From Arthrobacter glacialis (lineage in GTDB: Bacteria; Actinomycetota; Actinomycetes; Actinomycetales; Micrococcaceae): a stretch of DNA of 64,000 nt. The stretch lies in contig NZ_PPXC01000002.1 of the NCBI RefSeq assembly GCF_002909445.1, positions 186,001 to 250,000 on the forward strand. The letters run 5' to 3'. Positions 36,181 to 45,999 of this stretch are shown here, one piece after another. Made by a program: the position numbers and the translations under genes. The stretch's first letter is position 1, and each line of letters begins with the position of its first letter. The notes beneath the pieces were generated by a model. That model made no database searches. It worked only from the letters and a program-made list of their open reading frames with translations, and was not told the origin of the DNA.

Positions 36181-37503
36181 TTGCCAGTGGCATCACATGC
36201 ACATCCCATCCACCCATCCGCTCAGGCCTTGGGTGATGACGAAGTTCTGCGCATTCGCAATGACTTCCCCATCCTGGAGACGGAAGTCAACGGCCAGCCG
36301 CTGGTGTACCTTGACTCCGGTGCCACCTCACAGAATCCGCTCAGCGTCATGGAGGCGGAGCAGGAATACTACGAGCAGCGCAACTCCGCCGTGCACCGCG
36401 GTGCCCACACCTTGGCTGTAGCTGCCACGGATGTTTTTGAGGACGCCCGCAGCACGGTTGCCGCGTTTATTGGCGCCGATGACAACGAGCTGGTGTGGAC
36501 CCAAAATGCCACCGCCGGGCTGAACCTGATTGCGTACTCCTTTGGCAACGCCAGCGTGGGCAAGATTTCCGGCGCGGCCCAAAAGTTTGCCCTGGCCGTG
36601 GGGGATGAGGTGCTGGTGACAGAAATGGAGCACCACGCCAACTTGATCCCCTGGCAGGAGCTGTGCCGCCGCACGGGCGCCACCTTGCGCTTCATTCCCA
36701 TTCACGACGACGGCACCCTGGATATGGATGCCGCCGCGGCGCTCATCGGGGCAAAAACCAAGGTCCTGGCCTTCACCCACGTTTCCAACGTCACCGGGGT
36801 CATCAACCCCGTGGCCCAGCTGAGCGCCATGGCACACGAGGTGGACGCGCTGGTGGTTCTGGACGCGTGCCAGTCCGCCCCGCACCTGCCCTTGGACGTG
36901 AAGGCGCTGGATGTTGACTTTGCCGTTTTCTCAGGCCACAAGATGCTGGCGCCCACAGGCATTGGCGGTGTTTATGGGCGTGCGGAACTGCTCGACGCCA
37001 TGCCGCCGTTCCTCACCGGCGGTTCCATGATCACCACTGTCACCATGGAAGAAGCCGGCTATTTGCCGGCCCCGCAGCGTTTTGAAGCGGGCACACAGCC
37101 CATTTCCCAGGCAGCTGCACTGGCCGCAGCCACCAACTACCTGCGTGAAACCGGCATGGAGCGGATCCATGAGTGGGAAGCGGCACTGGGCCAGCGCATG
37201 GTGCGCGGGCTGGAAGCCATCGAAGGTATCAGGGTCTTGGGGCCGGCATCGGGCATTCCGAGGGCAGGCCTGGCCTCCTTCGAGGTGGAAGGCGTCCACG
37301 CACATGACGTGGGCCAGTACCTTGACGCCGCCGGGATCGCCGTCCGGGTGGGCCACCACTGTGCCCAGCCACTGCACCGGCGCCTGGGCTTGAACGCCTC
37401 GACCCGCGCCAGCACCTATTTGTACAACACCACAGCAGAAGTTGACGCGTTCCTGGCCGCTGTGGCCGGGGTGCGCGGCTACTTCGGCGTGAACGGAGCA
37501 TAA
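36181..37503 (+). CDS. sufS: Cysteine desulfurase SufS
   Basis: A PLP enzyme of 440 residues that takes sulfur from cysteine for Fe-S cluster assembly. The PLP lysine is Lys254 in SGHKMLAPTGIGG, and the active cysteine is Cys394 in RVGHHCAQPL, a class II desulfurase pattern. The TTG start at 36181 is supported by AAGGAG (36168-36173) 7 bases upstream; GTG 36187 is the alternative. It is followed 5 bases later by sufU. The sufBCD scaffold genes are not in the window. Confidence 0.95.
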   Translation: MPVASHAHPIHPSAQALGDDEVLRIRNDFPILETEVNGQPLVYLDSGATSQNPLSVMEAEQEYYEQRNSAVHRGAHTLAVAATDVFEDARSTVAAFIGADDNELVWTQNATAGLNLIAYSFGNASVGKISGAAQKFALAVGDEVLVTEMEHHANLIPWQELCRRTGATLRFIPIHDDGTLDMDAAAALIGAKTKVLAFTHVSNVTGVINPVAQLSAMAHEVDALVVLDACQSAPHLPLDVKALDVDFAVFSGHKMLAPTGIGGVYGRAELLDAMPPFLTGGSMITTVTMEEAGYLPAPQRFEAGTQPISQAAALAAATNYLRETGMERIHEWEAALGQRMVRGLEAIEGIRVLGPASGIPRAGLASFEVEGVHAHDVGQYLDAAGIAVRVGHHCAQPLHRRLGLNASTRASTYLYNTTAEVDAFLAAVAGVRGYFGVNGA

Positions 37504-37508
37504 GCAAC

Positions 37509-37970
37509 ATGAGTTCGTTGGATTCGCTGTATCAGCAAATCATTTTGGAGCAGTCCAAGGCCCGGTATGGCGCCGACCTGCCGAATGAGCACTTGCAGGG
37601 ATTGCACCTGCCCGAGAATGTGGGGCAATGCCACCAGCTCAACCCGGTCTGTGGAGACGAGATCACGCTGCGTCTTGAAACTGCTGATGATGTTGTGTCC
37701 GGGATTCACTGGGCGGGGGACGGGTGCGCTATTTCCATGGCATCGGCCTCCATTCTCAGCGAAATGGTGGTTGGCCTGGAACGAGCCGAGGTGCATTCCT
37801 TGATTGAGAGCTTCCGTGAGGTGATGCGTTCTCGCGGGAAACTGCAGGCCGACGAGGAAATTCTGGGTGATGCTGCAGCACTCTCAGGCGTGTCCAAATT
37901 CCCGGCCAGGGTCAAGTGCGCCATGCTGGCCTGGGTTGCGGCCGAGGACGCGCTGAACCAGACAAGCTAG
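37509..37970 (+). CDS. sufU: Zinc-dependent sulfurtransferase SufU
   Basis: 153 residues with the three cysteines of SufU: Cys48 in NPVCGD, Cys73 in GDGCAIS and Cys137 in RVKCAML, plus the insertion before the last cysteine that separates SufU from IscU. It accepts persulfide sulfur from SufS. It is co-transcribed with sufS (5-base gap) and ends at a strong terminator. This housekeeping pair sits between the two EPS loci. Confidence 0.95.
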   Translation: MSSLDSLYQQIILEQSKARYGADLPNEHLQGLHLPENVGQCHQLNPVCGDEITLRLETADDVVSGIHWAGDGCAISMASASILSEMVVGLERAEVHSLIESFREVMRSRGKLQADEEILGDAAALSGVSKFPARVKCAMLAWVAAEDALNQTS

Positions 37971-37981
37971 TTCAAGTTAAA

Positions 37982-38018
37982 CAGGAAGGCCCGGAGCCAA
38001 TGGCTCCGGGCCTTCCTG
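37982..38018. terminator. Strong bidirectional terminator
   Basis: Perfect 18-base arms (37982-37999 and 38001-38018) around one base, followed by a pyrimidine-rich stretch. It lies between convergent sufU and the sortase-substrate gene and can serve both. Confidence 0.8.
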
Positions 38019-38052
38019 CTTTCCGGGCGAACCCGGAAATGTGTACTTCTAG

Positions 38053-38673
38053 TTACGCGCTCTGTCGGCTGCGGCGGCGTGAAACCACCACGGTGCCAAC
38101 ACCGGCTGCAAGTGCACCGGCGCCAACGAGTGACCAGACCACAACACTGGTGTCAATACCGGTGTTGGCCAGGCCGCCCTTTTCGGCGTTTGCAACGTTG
38201 TTGCCCGCGCCGGAACCGACGCCTGTGCCATTGTTGGCGTCAAGGCTGGTGACAACCTTGACTACCTGAGAGGCCTGGTTACCTGATACACGGCCAACGG
38301 CCGTCAGGGTGTAGGTGCCCTTGGCGTCCAAGGTGACGGGAATCGAGAATGATCCCGAAGCCGTAGCCGTGGTGGTGAAGGTTGACGGAGCAACTGCCTT
38401 GACGATGAGCGGCTTGGACATGGAAACGCCACCGCCGAGTGAGCCAATGGCTCCGCCGGCAACGGCGCTGGTCTGGGTGACAGTGACGTCGACGGTCTCA
38501 CCCGGGGCGAAGCCCGAGCCAGCGAATGTCACGGCCTGGCCCGGTACCACTGTGGTGTTTGAGACCGTGGCCGAGCCTTCGGCGGGGTAGCTAGGTGCAG
38601 CCTGAGCTGCAACCGCTCCCGCGGAAAAAGTTAGAATGCCGGCAAGTGCCAGGCTGGCGAGTGTTTTTTTCAT
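38053..38673 (-). CDS. Small cell-wall-anchored protein with LANTG sorting signal
   Basis: 206 residues: signal peptide (MKKTLASLALAGILTF, cleavage near AQA-AP), then a beta-sandwich with two Ig-like stretches. A Gly/Asn-rich linker follows, then sorting signal LANTG (168-172), a hydrophobic helix and an Arg-rich tail. LAXTG signals are typical of class E sortases of high-GC actinobacteria. No sortase gene is in the window. GGGGAA lies 9 bases before ATG 38673; a GTG at 38688 is unlikely. The 179 bases upstream are AT-rich and probably hold its promoter. Its function is unknown, perhaps structural. Confidence 0.85.
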   Translation of the reverse strand: MKKTLASLALAGILTFSAGAVAAQAAPSYPAEGSATVSNTTVVPGQAVTFAGSGFAPGETVDVTVTQTSAVAGGAIGSLGGGVSMSKPLIVKAVAPSTFTTTATASGSFSIPVTLDAKGTYTLTAVGRVSGNQASQVVKVVTSLDANNGTGVGSGAGNNVANAEKGGLANTGIDTSVVVWSLVGAGALAAGVGTVVVSRRRSRQSA

Positions 38674-38852
38674 TAGAGTGTTCCCCACTTAGAATTCTTG
38701 CGAAATGACAATATTTCCCCGATTAGGCATAGAGCCTATTTGAGGCTATCAGCAGTCTGTGGCAGTAACCAAGTTCGTTGGATTTAATGTTTTTTCTTAA
38801 TCTAGCCGTTACGAGCTGTTTACTATCTGGATTTTTTGCGCTGCGGAATTGC

Positions 38853-40748
38853 CTATTGCGCCGGCGTTGTGCAGTTGGTCGCGGCCTCAGCCGGGAGGAT
38901 CACATCCGCAGAGTCTTGCACGGTGGGTGTGACATCAAGGTGGGCCGGACTTGACTGGACCACCTTGGCAAAGTCGAGCTCCACCGTAGTGGTTTGCCCG
39001 GGGGCCAAGTCCACTCGGATCACGCCCACGGGGCGCTCATCATGACTAAAGGAACCTACAGGCGTGGACTTGCCATTCACGCGGGCAGCCTGTGTCCGCG
39101 CCTGAGCGGGACCGTATGCTACTACATTGGTGGCTACGTGGCCACGGGTGACGCCATAAACGCCGTCGCCAGTGACATATTTGGGCAGGGACGTCGCGGC
39201 ATCGGCAGGAGCCGTATTGGTTAGCGTGATCCGGGCAGTGTACTGCCCGTAGCCGCCAGCGGAACATTGCCGCACTAGCTGGACAGTTCTCTTAACGTAG
39301 TAGTCCATTTTGGCCCCAGTGCCGTCATTGAAATAGACGCCAAATGCGGCCGGTGCAACACTAATCCCGGAAATGGCCCCGCCAATTCGCTGTGAGCCCA
39401 AGAGCTTTTGTTCGTCTACTCGGGCGGACCAAATCTTAATCCTGTTTTCTTCGACGCCTTTACCCAGTGCGGTGACCAGTTTTTCTCCGGACGTTTTTCC
39501 GGATGAAACCTCCGCGAAGACTTTTTTTGCGACTTCGGCGAAATAGGCGTCCTGCAGGGCAGGTTCTTCAATATTCGTGTAAACGTCAGACAGTAATGCC
39601 TTGACTAGGTTTTCGCTGGTCAGTTTGGTGGGTAGCCCACCAACGTCCACACCTTTGGGAATGGCGGAGCCAACGTCAACGGGACCGGTTGCCTCCAAGA
39701 CCAGGGCCAGTGCCGACGGGTCCAAAGCTATGACGCCATCGATGACATCACCCGGGTGCCGCAGCTGCCACATGGCGCGAGCAGTGGTGGCAGCTGTGGG
39801 GAAGTCCGGCGTCATGTTCACGTTCTGCATGTAACTGCTCAGCCGGTTGGTGTAGATGGCTTCCTGGGCGGCGTCGACCTCTACCGCAGGCTCAAAAGCA
39901 CCCATATTTGATGCGGAGTCCTGGGTGGTGAGCTGAATCTTCCCCTGTTCAACATGAAGAACTGCCAACGCACCCGGGATACCTCCGGTGGCCCGGACCT
40001 CTGCACTGTTCTGGATCAAGAGTAGGTAGTTTCTGGGCTCACTAGTGCCCATCATTGCGGGAAGCAGACGGACCGTGTTGGAGGCAACATTGAGTGTTCC
40101 TCGCAAGTCGTCCAGCTGTTCCTGGGCCGTTGTCAACGGATTCGCCAATTCTGGCAGCAACCGTGACTTGTCAATATCCGCCAGTCTCGAGTGGGAAAGC
40201 TGGATGGTGTTGGCGGCCGAGACAACACTGGGTGCTGCGGAATTTATGGCCTCGAGGCCTACAGCCCCGTCAGTTGGCGTCAGGGATTTCCAATCCAAGG
40301 ATTCAAACGCACCCAACAACGGTTTTGCAGCGAGCTGGACCACGTCGTCCGCTGTAATGGCAACAATGGTGGCGGCTTCAAGATTTGGCCCTACCCATGG
40401 AATCGCACTGGCAACCTTCCAGAGTGGATCCGTCCCTGCTGCCTTGGCGGCGGCAGTGTGGATGGCCAGAGAGTCGACCGTGTCGGCTGCGCCAACACGG
40501 TCATTGTCGCCAAGCTGTTTCTTCAATTGCGGTACCAGCTCAGTGGTGGTCTGCAGATTGTCCTTGATGACTCCTGCCTTAAACCCCAACCATGCGGCTG
40601 CACCCCCGAGGACCAACGCGAAGAGGGCTACAGCAATTCCCGCCCGAATCCAGCGACGGCGGAGCTTGCCGCCCCGGATTGTCGGCTGTGCGCGAAGCCG
40701 ACGGGGTTCGGGGGCCGGAGCTGCCGTGCGATCGGTGGGTTTGGTCAT
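38853..40748 (-). CDS. DUF4012-family membrane-anchored protein
   Basis: 631 residues. A basic cytoplasmic N-terminus, one membrane helix (about 34-54) and a long external domain with NYLLLIQNSAEVRATGG, the signature segment of DUF4012 proteins, are seen. The family is common beside polysaccharide genes in actinobacteria; its biochemical role is not known. The start ATG has GGAAGG upstream. It is the last gene of a minus-strand run that contains the second initiating transferase, a BY-kinase and GDP-fucose genes, and is separated by 90 bases from the gene before it. Confidence 0.85.
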   Translation of the reverse strand: MTKPTDRTAAPAPEPRRLRAQPTIRGGKLRRRWIRAGIAVALFALVLGGAAAWLGFKAGVIKDNLQTTTELVPQLKKQLGDNDRVGAADTVDSLAIHTAAAKAAGTDPLWKVASAIPWVGPNLEAATIVAITADDVVQLAAKPLLGAFESLDWKSLTPTDGAVGLEAINSAAPSVVSAANTIQLSHSRLADIDKSRLLPELANPLTTAQEQLDDLRGTLNVASNTVRLLPAMMGTSEPRNYLLLIQNSAEVRATGGIPGALAVLHVEQGKIQLTTQDSASNMGAFEPAVEVDAAQEAIYTNRLSSYMQNVNMTPDFPTAATTARAMWQLRHPGDVIDGVIALDPSALALVLEATGPVDVGSAIPKGVDVGGLPTKLTSENLVKALLSDVYTNIEEPALQDAYFAEVAKKVFAEVSSGKTSGEKLVTALGKGVEENRIKIWSARVDEQKLLGSQRIGGAISGISVAPAAFGVYFNDGTGAKMDYYVKRTVQLVRQCSAGGYGQYTARITLTNTAPADAATSLPKYVTGDGVYGVTRGHVATNVVAYGPAQARTQAARVNGKSTPVGSFSHDERPVGVIRVDLAPGQTTTVELDFAKVVQSSPAHLDVTPTVQDSADVILPAEAATNCTTPAQ

Positions 40749-40838
40749 GGTTAGGCCCTTCCAGCGGGGAATATTTGTACGTTGAGCGCAACGTGTGTGG
40801 TCTTTTTCATTGCATGTTTGGGGCCATACGACACTATT

Positions 40839-42263
40839 TTAGTAGGCGCCTTCGCGCATGATGACAGCCTTCGCGGTGCGGAAGAGTATGACTAGATCTC
40901 CTGCCAAAGACCAATTCTCCACGTAGTAGAGGTCAAGCCGGACCGAATCCTGCCACGACAAGTTGGAGCGGCCACTGACTTGCCAGAGGCCGGTCAGTCC
41001 TGGTTTAACCAACAGTCGGCGCCGGACATGTTCTTCGTAGGCATCCACCTCAACAGCCAGCGGTGGACGTGGGCCAACTAAGCTCATGGATCCCAAAAAG
41101 ACGTTTAGAAGTTGGGGAAGCTCATCCAAACTGAACTTGCGTAGTATTGCACCCACTTTTGTGACGCGTGGGTCCACTTTCAGCTTGAACAGGACGCCAC
41201 TGCCTTCGTTTTTGTCCTGCAAAATGGCGAGCTGCTGTTCCGCGTCTACAACCATTGAACGGAACTTGTGCATGATGAAGGGCGCGCCAAGGATACCCAC
41301 CCGTTCTTGCCGGAAAAAGACCGGACCGGGGTTTTCTGACTTGATGCAAATGGCAATGATTAGCATGACGGGGGAGAAACCTGCGAGCAGGAGCGATGAA
41401 GTCGCAATATCGAATGCTCGTTTCGCTACTCTCTTTCCACCTTCAAGCTTGGGGGTGGTTACGTGAATCAGTGGCAGCCCAGCAACCGGTTGAGTATGAA
41501 TACGGGGTCCGGCGATGTCGGTGAGCGCGGGCGCGACAATGAGACCGATGTTTGAAGCAGCGAGCTCCCATCCCAACTGACGCATCGTAACTGGGCTGAA
41601 GTGCAGGCCAGCAGTGAGCGCAACTGTGTCAGCTCCACTAGCCCTGACTGCCGCCAGAATATCACCCGTGGCCTGTTTGCCTCTGTGGACCGGCAAATCA
41701 GGAGCGCCATCGATTAGCTCATTGTCAGTGTCTTGGAGGTAGGCGCCGACCGGTGAATAGCCTGATTGTGGGAATCGGCGGAGGGCTTCAGCCAAATGAG
41801 CTACTGCCCTCGAACCTCCGACGAGGAGCACGTGGGCCGTGCTTCTACCTTTGATGCGCTCCATTCCCAAGTGCTGACGCAGGATCCATCGGCCAGCAAT
41901 CAAACCGCCAATGCCTATGGGGAATGCAAATCCTACATAGCCCCGGGCCAGCTCCATTTGGAACGCATAGGAAACCATGGCCAGGGTGCCGAATAACCAC
42001 AACCCTGACGCAAAGACACGTTTGTATTCATCCGGTCCTGAGCCTAGGACTCGAGGTTCTCGACTGCCCCAAGCACCCAGCATGATCCACCATGCGCAAG
42101 GCAACAAGACGGTGATAGTTGTATAGGGCGCTCCTGCCACCTCGGCGTCGCCGTCCAGACCAAAACGAATCAGGTGTGCACCAACCACCGCCCAGATAAC
42201 AACACAGGCATCAACAATGCCAATCCGGCGAACGTAACTTGCGCGCCAGTTTCCGGAACTCAA
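40839..42263 (-). CDS. Exopolysaccharide initiating sugar-phosphate transferase, locus 2
   Basis: 474 residues, a paralog of the protein at 13.4-15.0 kb but more divergent. Four to five N-terminal helices and a Rossmann-like middle (VLLVGGSRAVAHLAEAL) precede a Bac_transf domain with KRAFDIATS, NPGPVFFRQERVG, HKFRSM, RKFSLDELPQLLN, SLVGPRPPL, KPGLTGLWQVSGRS and DLYYVENWS. It loads the first sugar of the locus-2 repeat unit on undecaprenyl phosphate. The TTG start has GGGGGA about 6 bases upstream. Two such enzymes in one window imply two separate polymers. Confidence 0.92.
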   Translation of the reverse strand: MSSGNWRASYVRRIGIVDACVVIWAVVGAHLIRFGLDGDAEVAGAPYTTITVLLPCAWWIMLGAWGSREPRVLGSGPDEYKRVFASGLWLFGTLAMVSYAFQMELARGYVGFAFPIGIGGLIAGRWILRQHLGMERIKGRSTAHVLLVGGSRAVAHLAEALRRFPQSGYSPVGAYLQDTDNELIDGAPDLPVHRGKQATGDILAAVRASGADTVALTAGLHFSPVTMRQLGWELAASNIGLIVAPALTDIAGPRIHTQPVAGLPLIHVTTPKLEGGKRVAKRAFDIATSSLLLAGFSPVMLIIAICIKSENPGPVFFRQERVGILGAPFIMHKFRSMVVDAEQQLAILQDKNEGSGVLFKLKVDPRVTKVGAILRKFSLDELPQLLNVFLGSMSLVGPRPPLAVEVDAYEEHVRRRLLVKPGLTGLWQVSGRSNLSWQDSVRLDLYYVENWSLAGDLVILFRTAKAVIMREGAY

Positions 42264-42354
42264 TTATTTCCCCCACGATAAGAATTAGATGCGAATAGAA
42301 ACCTGACTGGTCCGCAATTGCTGGACAGCAATAGATTTGTTCCTGGGAACCGAG

Positions 42355-43836
42355 CTAATTTACACGGCGCGAGGACGCCTTACCTTGCAAGATGTCATCG
42401 AAGGCATCTCGAGTGGCGAGCTCATCGGGTGAGCGATCGAGTCCTCTCGAGCGCCGGGGTTTTTGCACTTCGGGTGTTGCAGTTGAGTTCGAATAACCTT
42501 CGTAGCTATAGGAATAGGCATCGGGCCCCTTGGTGGGCACTCGGTTCAAGACAACTCCAAGTATGTCTGCATCTACCAGCTGAAGAGTTGCAATCGCTTT
42601 CTCAACCTGCGGACGTTTGGCGCTGTGGCAACCAATCACCAATAGGACTCCGCCTACCTGCTGGGCCAGTACGGCAGCATCTGTGACGGGCAATAGTGGT
42701 GGTGCATCAATAACGACCGCATCAAAGACCTGCTCAAGCCGCTCGATCAACTGCTTCATTTCCATTGATCCCAGTAGTTCGCTGGGATTGGGCGGGATTC
42801 GTCCCGACGTCAAAACATGCAGCTCATTTTTGCCCCACGGCTGCATCAGATCCTGAACGTCGGCTTGACCAATAAGTGCCGTGGTAAGACCCGCTTGACC
42901 TTCTAGTCCCAAATATGTAGCTATCATTGGGCGGCGAAGATCTGCATCAATCAGCGCCACAGTTTGGCCAGATTCTGCCATGGCAATGGCGAGGTTGGTG
43001 GCGGTGCTGCTTTTGCCCTCGCCTGGCAACGACGATGTGACCAAGACTGTCTTGCTCTTATGGCTGACGTGGGCGAACTGAAGGTTGGTCCGCAGTTGGC
43101 GGAATGACTCTGCTCGGTGACTGTGAGCTGAACCGCCTGTGACTAGGGGATGCTTTAGTGCGTCGTTGTCGACGGCTATGCCCCCTACCACCGGTGTCTG
43201 AGTTATCGACGCCAGGTCCCGTTCGCTTCGGATGCGGGTGTCCAATGTTGTTCGCAGTAGGGCCGCGGCTACACCGAGAGCTAAACCGACTATTAGTCCA
43301 AGTGCGAGGTTGATTTTGGTATTGGGCGCGGACGGCGCTGTGGGTGCAATGGCAGGTGTGACCACAGATACCCGGACGGGAGACAGGCCACCGTCATTCG
43401 GTTTCTCGAGTTCGTCAACAGTCTTCACGAGGCTGTTCGCAACGGCTTGGGCTGTCGCCGCGGCCTGAACTGGGGAGCCGTCTTCAACAGAGATAGAAAT
43501 GAGGACTGTCGTCAAGTCAGAAGAAGCCGTAATCTTCTTTGCGAGTTGTTCGGGTGTTACAGCAAGTCCCAGAGAGTCAATGACGGGTTGCAATACCGTA
43601 GGCGTAGTAGTCGTCTTGACGTAGGAGGAGACCCTTGCCTGAATGAAGGTGTTGCCAGTTTGCAGATCCTGAACCGAGCCAGAATTTTGGGTTGCCACGA
43701 AGAGTTGTGTTTTGGCAGTGTAGACGGGTTTGGTCACAACCGATACTAGTCCGCCGAGCAGTAGGCCAATAAGGGCGAGGGCAACGATGATGATCCAGTT
43801 GCGTCGCAGAATGATTAAATAGTCCCGTAGTTCCAA
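42355..43836 (-). CDS. Wzc-like bacterial tyrosine kinase / chain-length protein
   Basis: 493 residues. A Wzz domain has helices near 15-34 and 176-194. A BY-kinase domain follows with Walker A SLPGEGKSS (about 269-277), Walker A' ALIDADLRRP (about 294-303), Walker B VVIDAPP (about 374-380) and a tyrosine cluster DAYSYSYEGY (about 440-448). It controls polymer length by cyclic autophosphorylation. The TTG at 43836 is chosen because GGGGGAA lies about 8 bases upstream and translation then begins at ELRDYL, the normal family start; TTG 43920 would add 28 unlikely residues. The matching phosphatase is probably the LMW-PTP at 61 kb. Confidence 0.92.
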   Translation of the reverse strand: MELRDYLIILRRNWIIIVALALIGLLLGGLVSVVTKPVYTAKTQLFVATQNSGSVQDLQTGNTFIQARVSSYVKTTTTPTVLQPVIDSLGLAVTPEQLAKKITASSDLTTVLISISVEDGSPVQAAATAQAVANSLVKTVDELEKPNDGGLSPVRVSVVTPAIAPTAPSAPNTKINLALGLIVGLALGVAAALLRTTLDTRIRSERDLASITQTPVVGGIAVDNDALKHPLVTGGSAHSHRAESFRQLRTNLQFAHVSHKSKTVLVTSSLPGEGKSSTATNLAIAMAESGQTVALIDADLRRPMIATYLGLEGQAGLTTALIGQADVQDLMQPWGKNELHVLTSGRIPPNPSELLGSMEMKQLIERLEQVFDAVVIDAPPLLPVTDAAVLAQQVGGVLLVIGCHSAKRPQVEKAIATLQLVDADILGVVLNRVPTKGPDAYSYSYEGYSNSTATPEVQKPRRSRGLDRSPDELATRDAFDDILQGKASSRRVN

Positions 43837-43938
43837 GAAGGTGTTCCCCCGTGTAGAAGTTGCTTCCGGAGCACTGTCAGTGGTACTAACCTGGTGCTCC
43901 GGGAGCTTGTGCCGATGCAAGAGTCAGCAGAAAAAAAG

Positions 43939-44907
43939 CTATTTGCGGATATCGTTCACATTTTCGCGATACCACTCCACCGTGTTGCGGATGCCTTGCT
44001 CCAAGCCTATGGATGCGTGCCATCCCGCATCCCCGAGTTTGGATACGTCCAGGAGCTTTTGGGGGGTGCCATCCGGCTTGGTGGTGTCCCACAGCATCTC
44101 GCCGGTGTAGCCTACGGCTTCAGCGACTAAGCCTGCGAGTTCCTTGATGGTGACGTCAGTACCCGTGCCCACATTAACCTGATCCGGGCCGTCATAGTTT
44201 TCCATGAGATGGAGGCAGGCAGCAGCCATGTCGTCAACGTGCAAGAACTCACGACGCGGTGACCCGGTGCCCCAATTGGTCACGACAGGAGCGCCTTGGT
44301 GAACTGCCTCGTCATAGCGGCGAATGAGCGCTGGTAAGACGTGTGAACCCTCGGGCGAAAAGTTATCCCCGGGTCCGTAGAGATTGGTGGGCATTGCAGA
44401 AATCCACGGCAGACCATACTGACGGCGGATTGCCTGAATTTGAAGGATGCCAGCAATCTTCGCTATCGCATACGCATCATTAGTGGGTTCCAGATGTCCG
44501 GTGAGCAAGGATTCCTCCCGGATCGGTTGCTCGGCCAACTTGGGGTAGATACAGGAGGAACCCAAAAAGAGCAGGCGTTCAACGTTGTGTTCCCGTGCAG
44601 CATCAAGTACGTTGAGCTGAATCTGAAGATTGTCGCTGAGGAAGTCCACCGGGAAGGTGCTGTTCGCGAGAATGCCACCGACCTTTGCCGCGGCAAGCAC
44701 CACGTAGCGGGGTTTTGTCTCCGCAAAAAACCTGAACGTAGCCTCGCGGTCCTTCAAATCCAGTTCCAGAGAAGTGCGGCCCACCAGATTCGTGAAACCG
44801 GCATTCGTAAGATTGCGCCAAATTCCGGACCCAACTAATCCACGGTGACCTGCTACATAGAAGGTCGATTCACGGTCTAGCGCGCCGGGTGCGTAGTTAA
44901 CATCCAT
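43939..44907 (-). CDS. fcl: GDP-L-fucose synthase
   Basis: A short-chain dehydrogenase-fold epimerase/reductase of 322 residues, turning GDP-4-keto-6-deoxymannose into GDP-L-fucose. The NADP motif GHRGLVGSG (20-28), FLGSSCIYP and the Tyr146-x3-Lys150 pair are present, along with PTNLYGPGDNF and HVDDMA. It starts 2 bases after the gmd stop, so both are made together. The pair supplies fucose (or a derived 6-deoxyhexose) for the locus-2 repeat unit. Confidence 0.96.
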   Translation of the reverse strand: MDVNYAPGALDRESTFYVAGHRGLVGSGIWRNLTNAGFTNLVGRTSLELDLKDREATFRFFAETKPRYVVLAAAKVGGILANSTFPVDFLSDNLQIQLNVLDAAREHNVERLLFLGSSCIYPKLAEQPIREESLLTGHLEPTNDAYAIAKIAGILQIQAIRRQYGLPWISAMPTNLYGPGDNFSPEGSHVLPALIRRYDEAVHQGAPVVTNWGTGSPRREFLHVDDMAAACLHLMENYDGPDQVNVGTGTDVTIKELAGLVAEAVGYTGEMLWDTTKPDGTPQKLLDVSKLGDAGWHASIGLEQGIRNTVEWYRENVNDIRK

Positions 44908-44909
44908 TG

Positions 44910-45938
44910 CTAGTGGTTCCAGCTCGCCAAGTCAATCGAATCCACCCAGTGGCTTCCGGAGTGCTCCAGCGCCTTAATGTCTGCATCAACCATGATGCGT
45001 GCAAGTTCTGGCGCCTCAACAGTGGTTTTCCAGCCGAGCTTGGCGTTGGCTTTGGAAGGGTCGCCGATGAGGGCATCCACCTCTGTGGGGCGAAGATAGC
45101 GCTCATCAAACTTGACATGGTCCTCCCAGTGAAGGCCTGCATGGGTGAAGGATTCGTCGAGGAAGTCCTTCACCGTGAAGCCAACCCCGGTAGCGAGAAC
45201 AAAATCCTCGGGCTCATCAACCTGAAGCATGCGCCACATGCCCTCTACGTATTCTGCGGCGTAGCCCCAGTCCCGAACAGCATCCAGGTTGCCCATGTAT
45301 AGGTCATTTTGTTTGCCCGCCTTGATGGCGGCCACAGCCCGTGTGATCTTTCGTGTAACAAAAGTTTCACCGCGGCGCGGGGACTCGTGGTTGAAGAGGA
45401 TGCCGTTCACTGCGAACATGCCATACGCTTCGCGGTAGTTTTTGGTGATCCAGTAGCTGTAGACCTTAGCTGCACCGTACGGGGAACGGGGGTAAAAGGG
45501 CGTGTCTTCCCCCTGGGGTGGGGGAGTGGCACCAAACATCTCCGAGGTCGACGCCTGGTAAAACCGCGTCTTGATACCGGACATACGGACAGCCTCTAGC
45601 AAGCGAACTGTTCCGACGCCAGTTGTGTCTGCGGTGTGCTCGGGTTCGTCAAAGGAAACCCGGACGTGGGATTGTGCGGCAAGGTTGTAGACTTCGTCCG
45701 GATTAATTTTTGCCAAAAGGGTTACTAGGCGAGCACCGTCACTGAGGTCACCGTAGTGCAGGAACAATTTCGCGGTTGGGTCGTGGGCGTCGACATAGAG
45801 ATGATCAATACGGGCGGTATTGAACGTCGAGGCGCGGCGGATGAGACCGTGTACTTCGTAACCTTTTCTGAGCAAGAGTTCGGCCAAATAAGAGCCGTCT
45901 TGGCCCGTGATTCCCGTGATTAAGGCGCGCTTAGTCAA
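44910..45938 (-). CDS. gmd: GDP-mannose 4,6-dehydratase
   Basis: 342 residues, first step from GDP-mannose to GDP-fucose. NADP loop [14 protein letters not shown] (9-22), RRAST near 34-38, [17 protein letters not shown] and catalytic Tyr154/Lys158 in SPYGAAK are all typical. The TTG start is preceded by GGGGGA about 9 bases upstream. It is transcribed ahead of fcl; the GT4 gene at 46-47 kb on the same strand ends 61 bases before it and may belong to the same transcript. Confidence 0.96.
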   Translation of the reverse strand: MTKRALITGITGQDGSYLAELLLRKGYEVHGLIRRASTFNTARIDHLYVDAHDPTAKLFLHYGDLSDGARLVTLLAKINPDEVYNLAAQSHVRVSFDEPEHTADTTGVGTVRLLEAVRMSGIKTRFYQASTSEMFGATPPPQGEDTPFYPRSPYGAAKVYSYWITKNYREAYGMFAVNGILFNHESPRRGETFVTRKITRAVAAIKAGKQNDLYMGNLDAVRDWGYAAEYVEGMWRMLQVDEPEDFVLATGVGFTVKDFLDESFTHAGLHWEDHVKFDERYLRPTEVDALIGDPSKANAKLGWKTTVEAPELARIMVDADIKALEHSGSHWVDSIDLASWNH

Positions 45939-45999
45939 CGCAAGGTCCCCCTACATAATGTTTTTTTGAAAATTAGTGCGTCTTGAGCTGAGCCGTAGA

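Noticed and set aside
40045-40785. 246-codon open frame on the plus strand
   Set aside because: Antisense to the DUF4012 gene, no motif and no ribosome site; treated as a shadow frame.
43837-43920. Longer N-terminus for the BY-kinase
   Set aside because: No ribosome site, and the family normally begins at the ELRDYL segment, where a TTG with GGGGGAA upstream is found.
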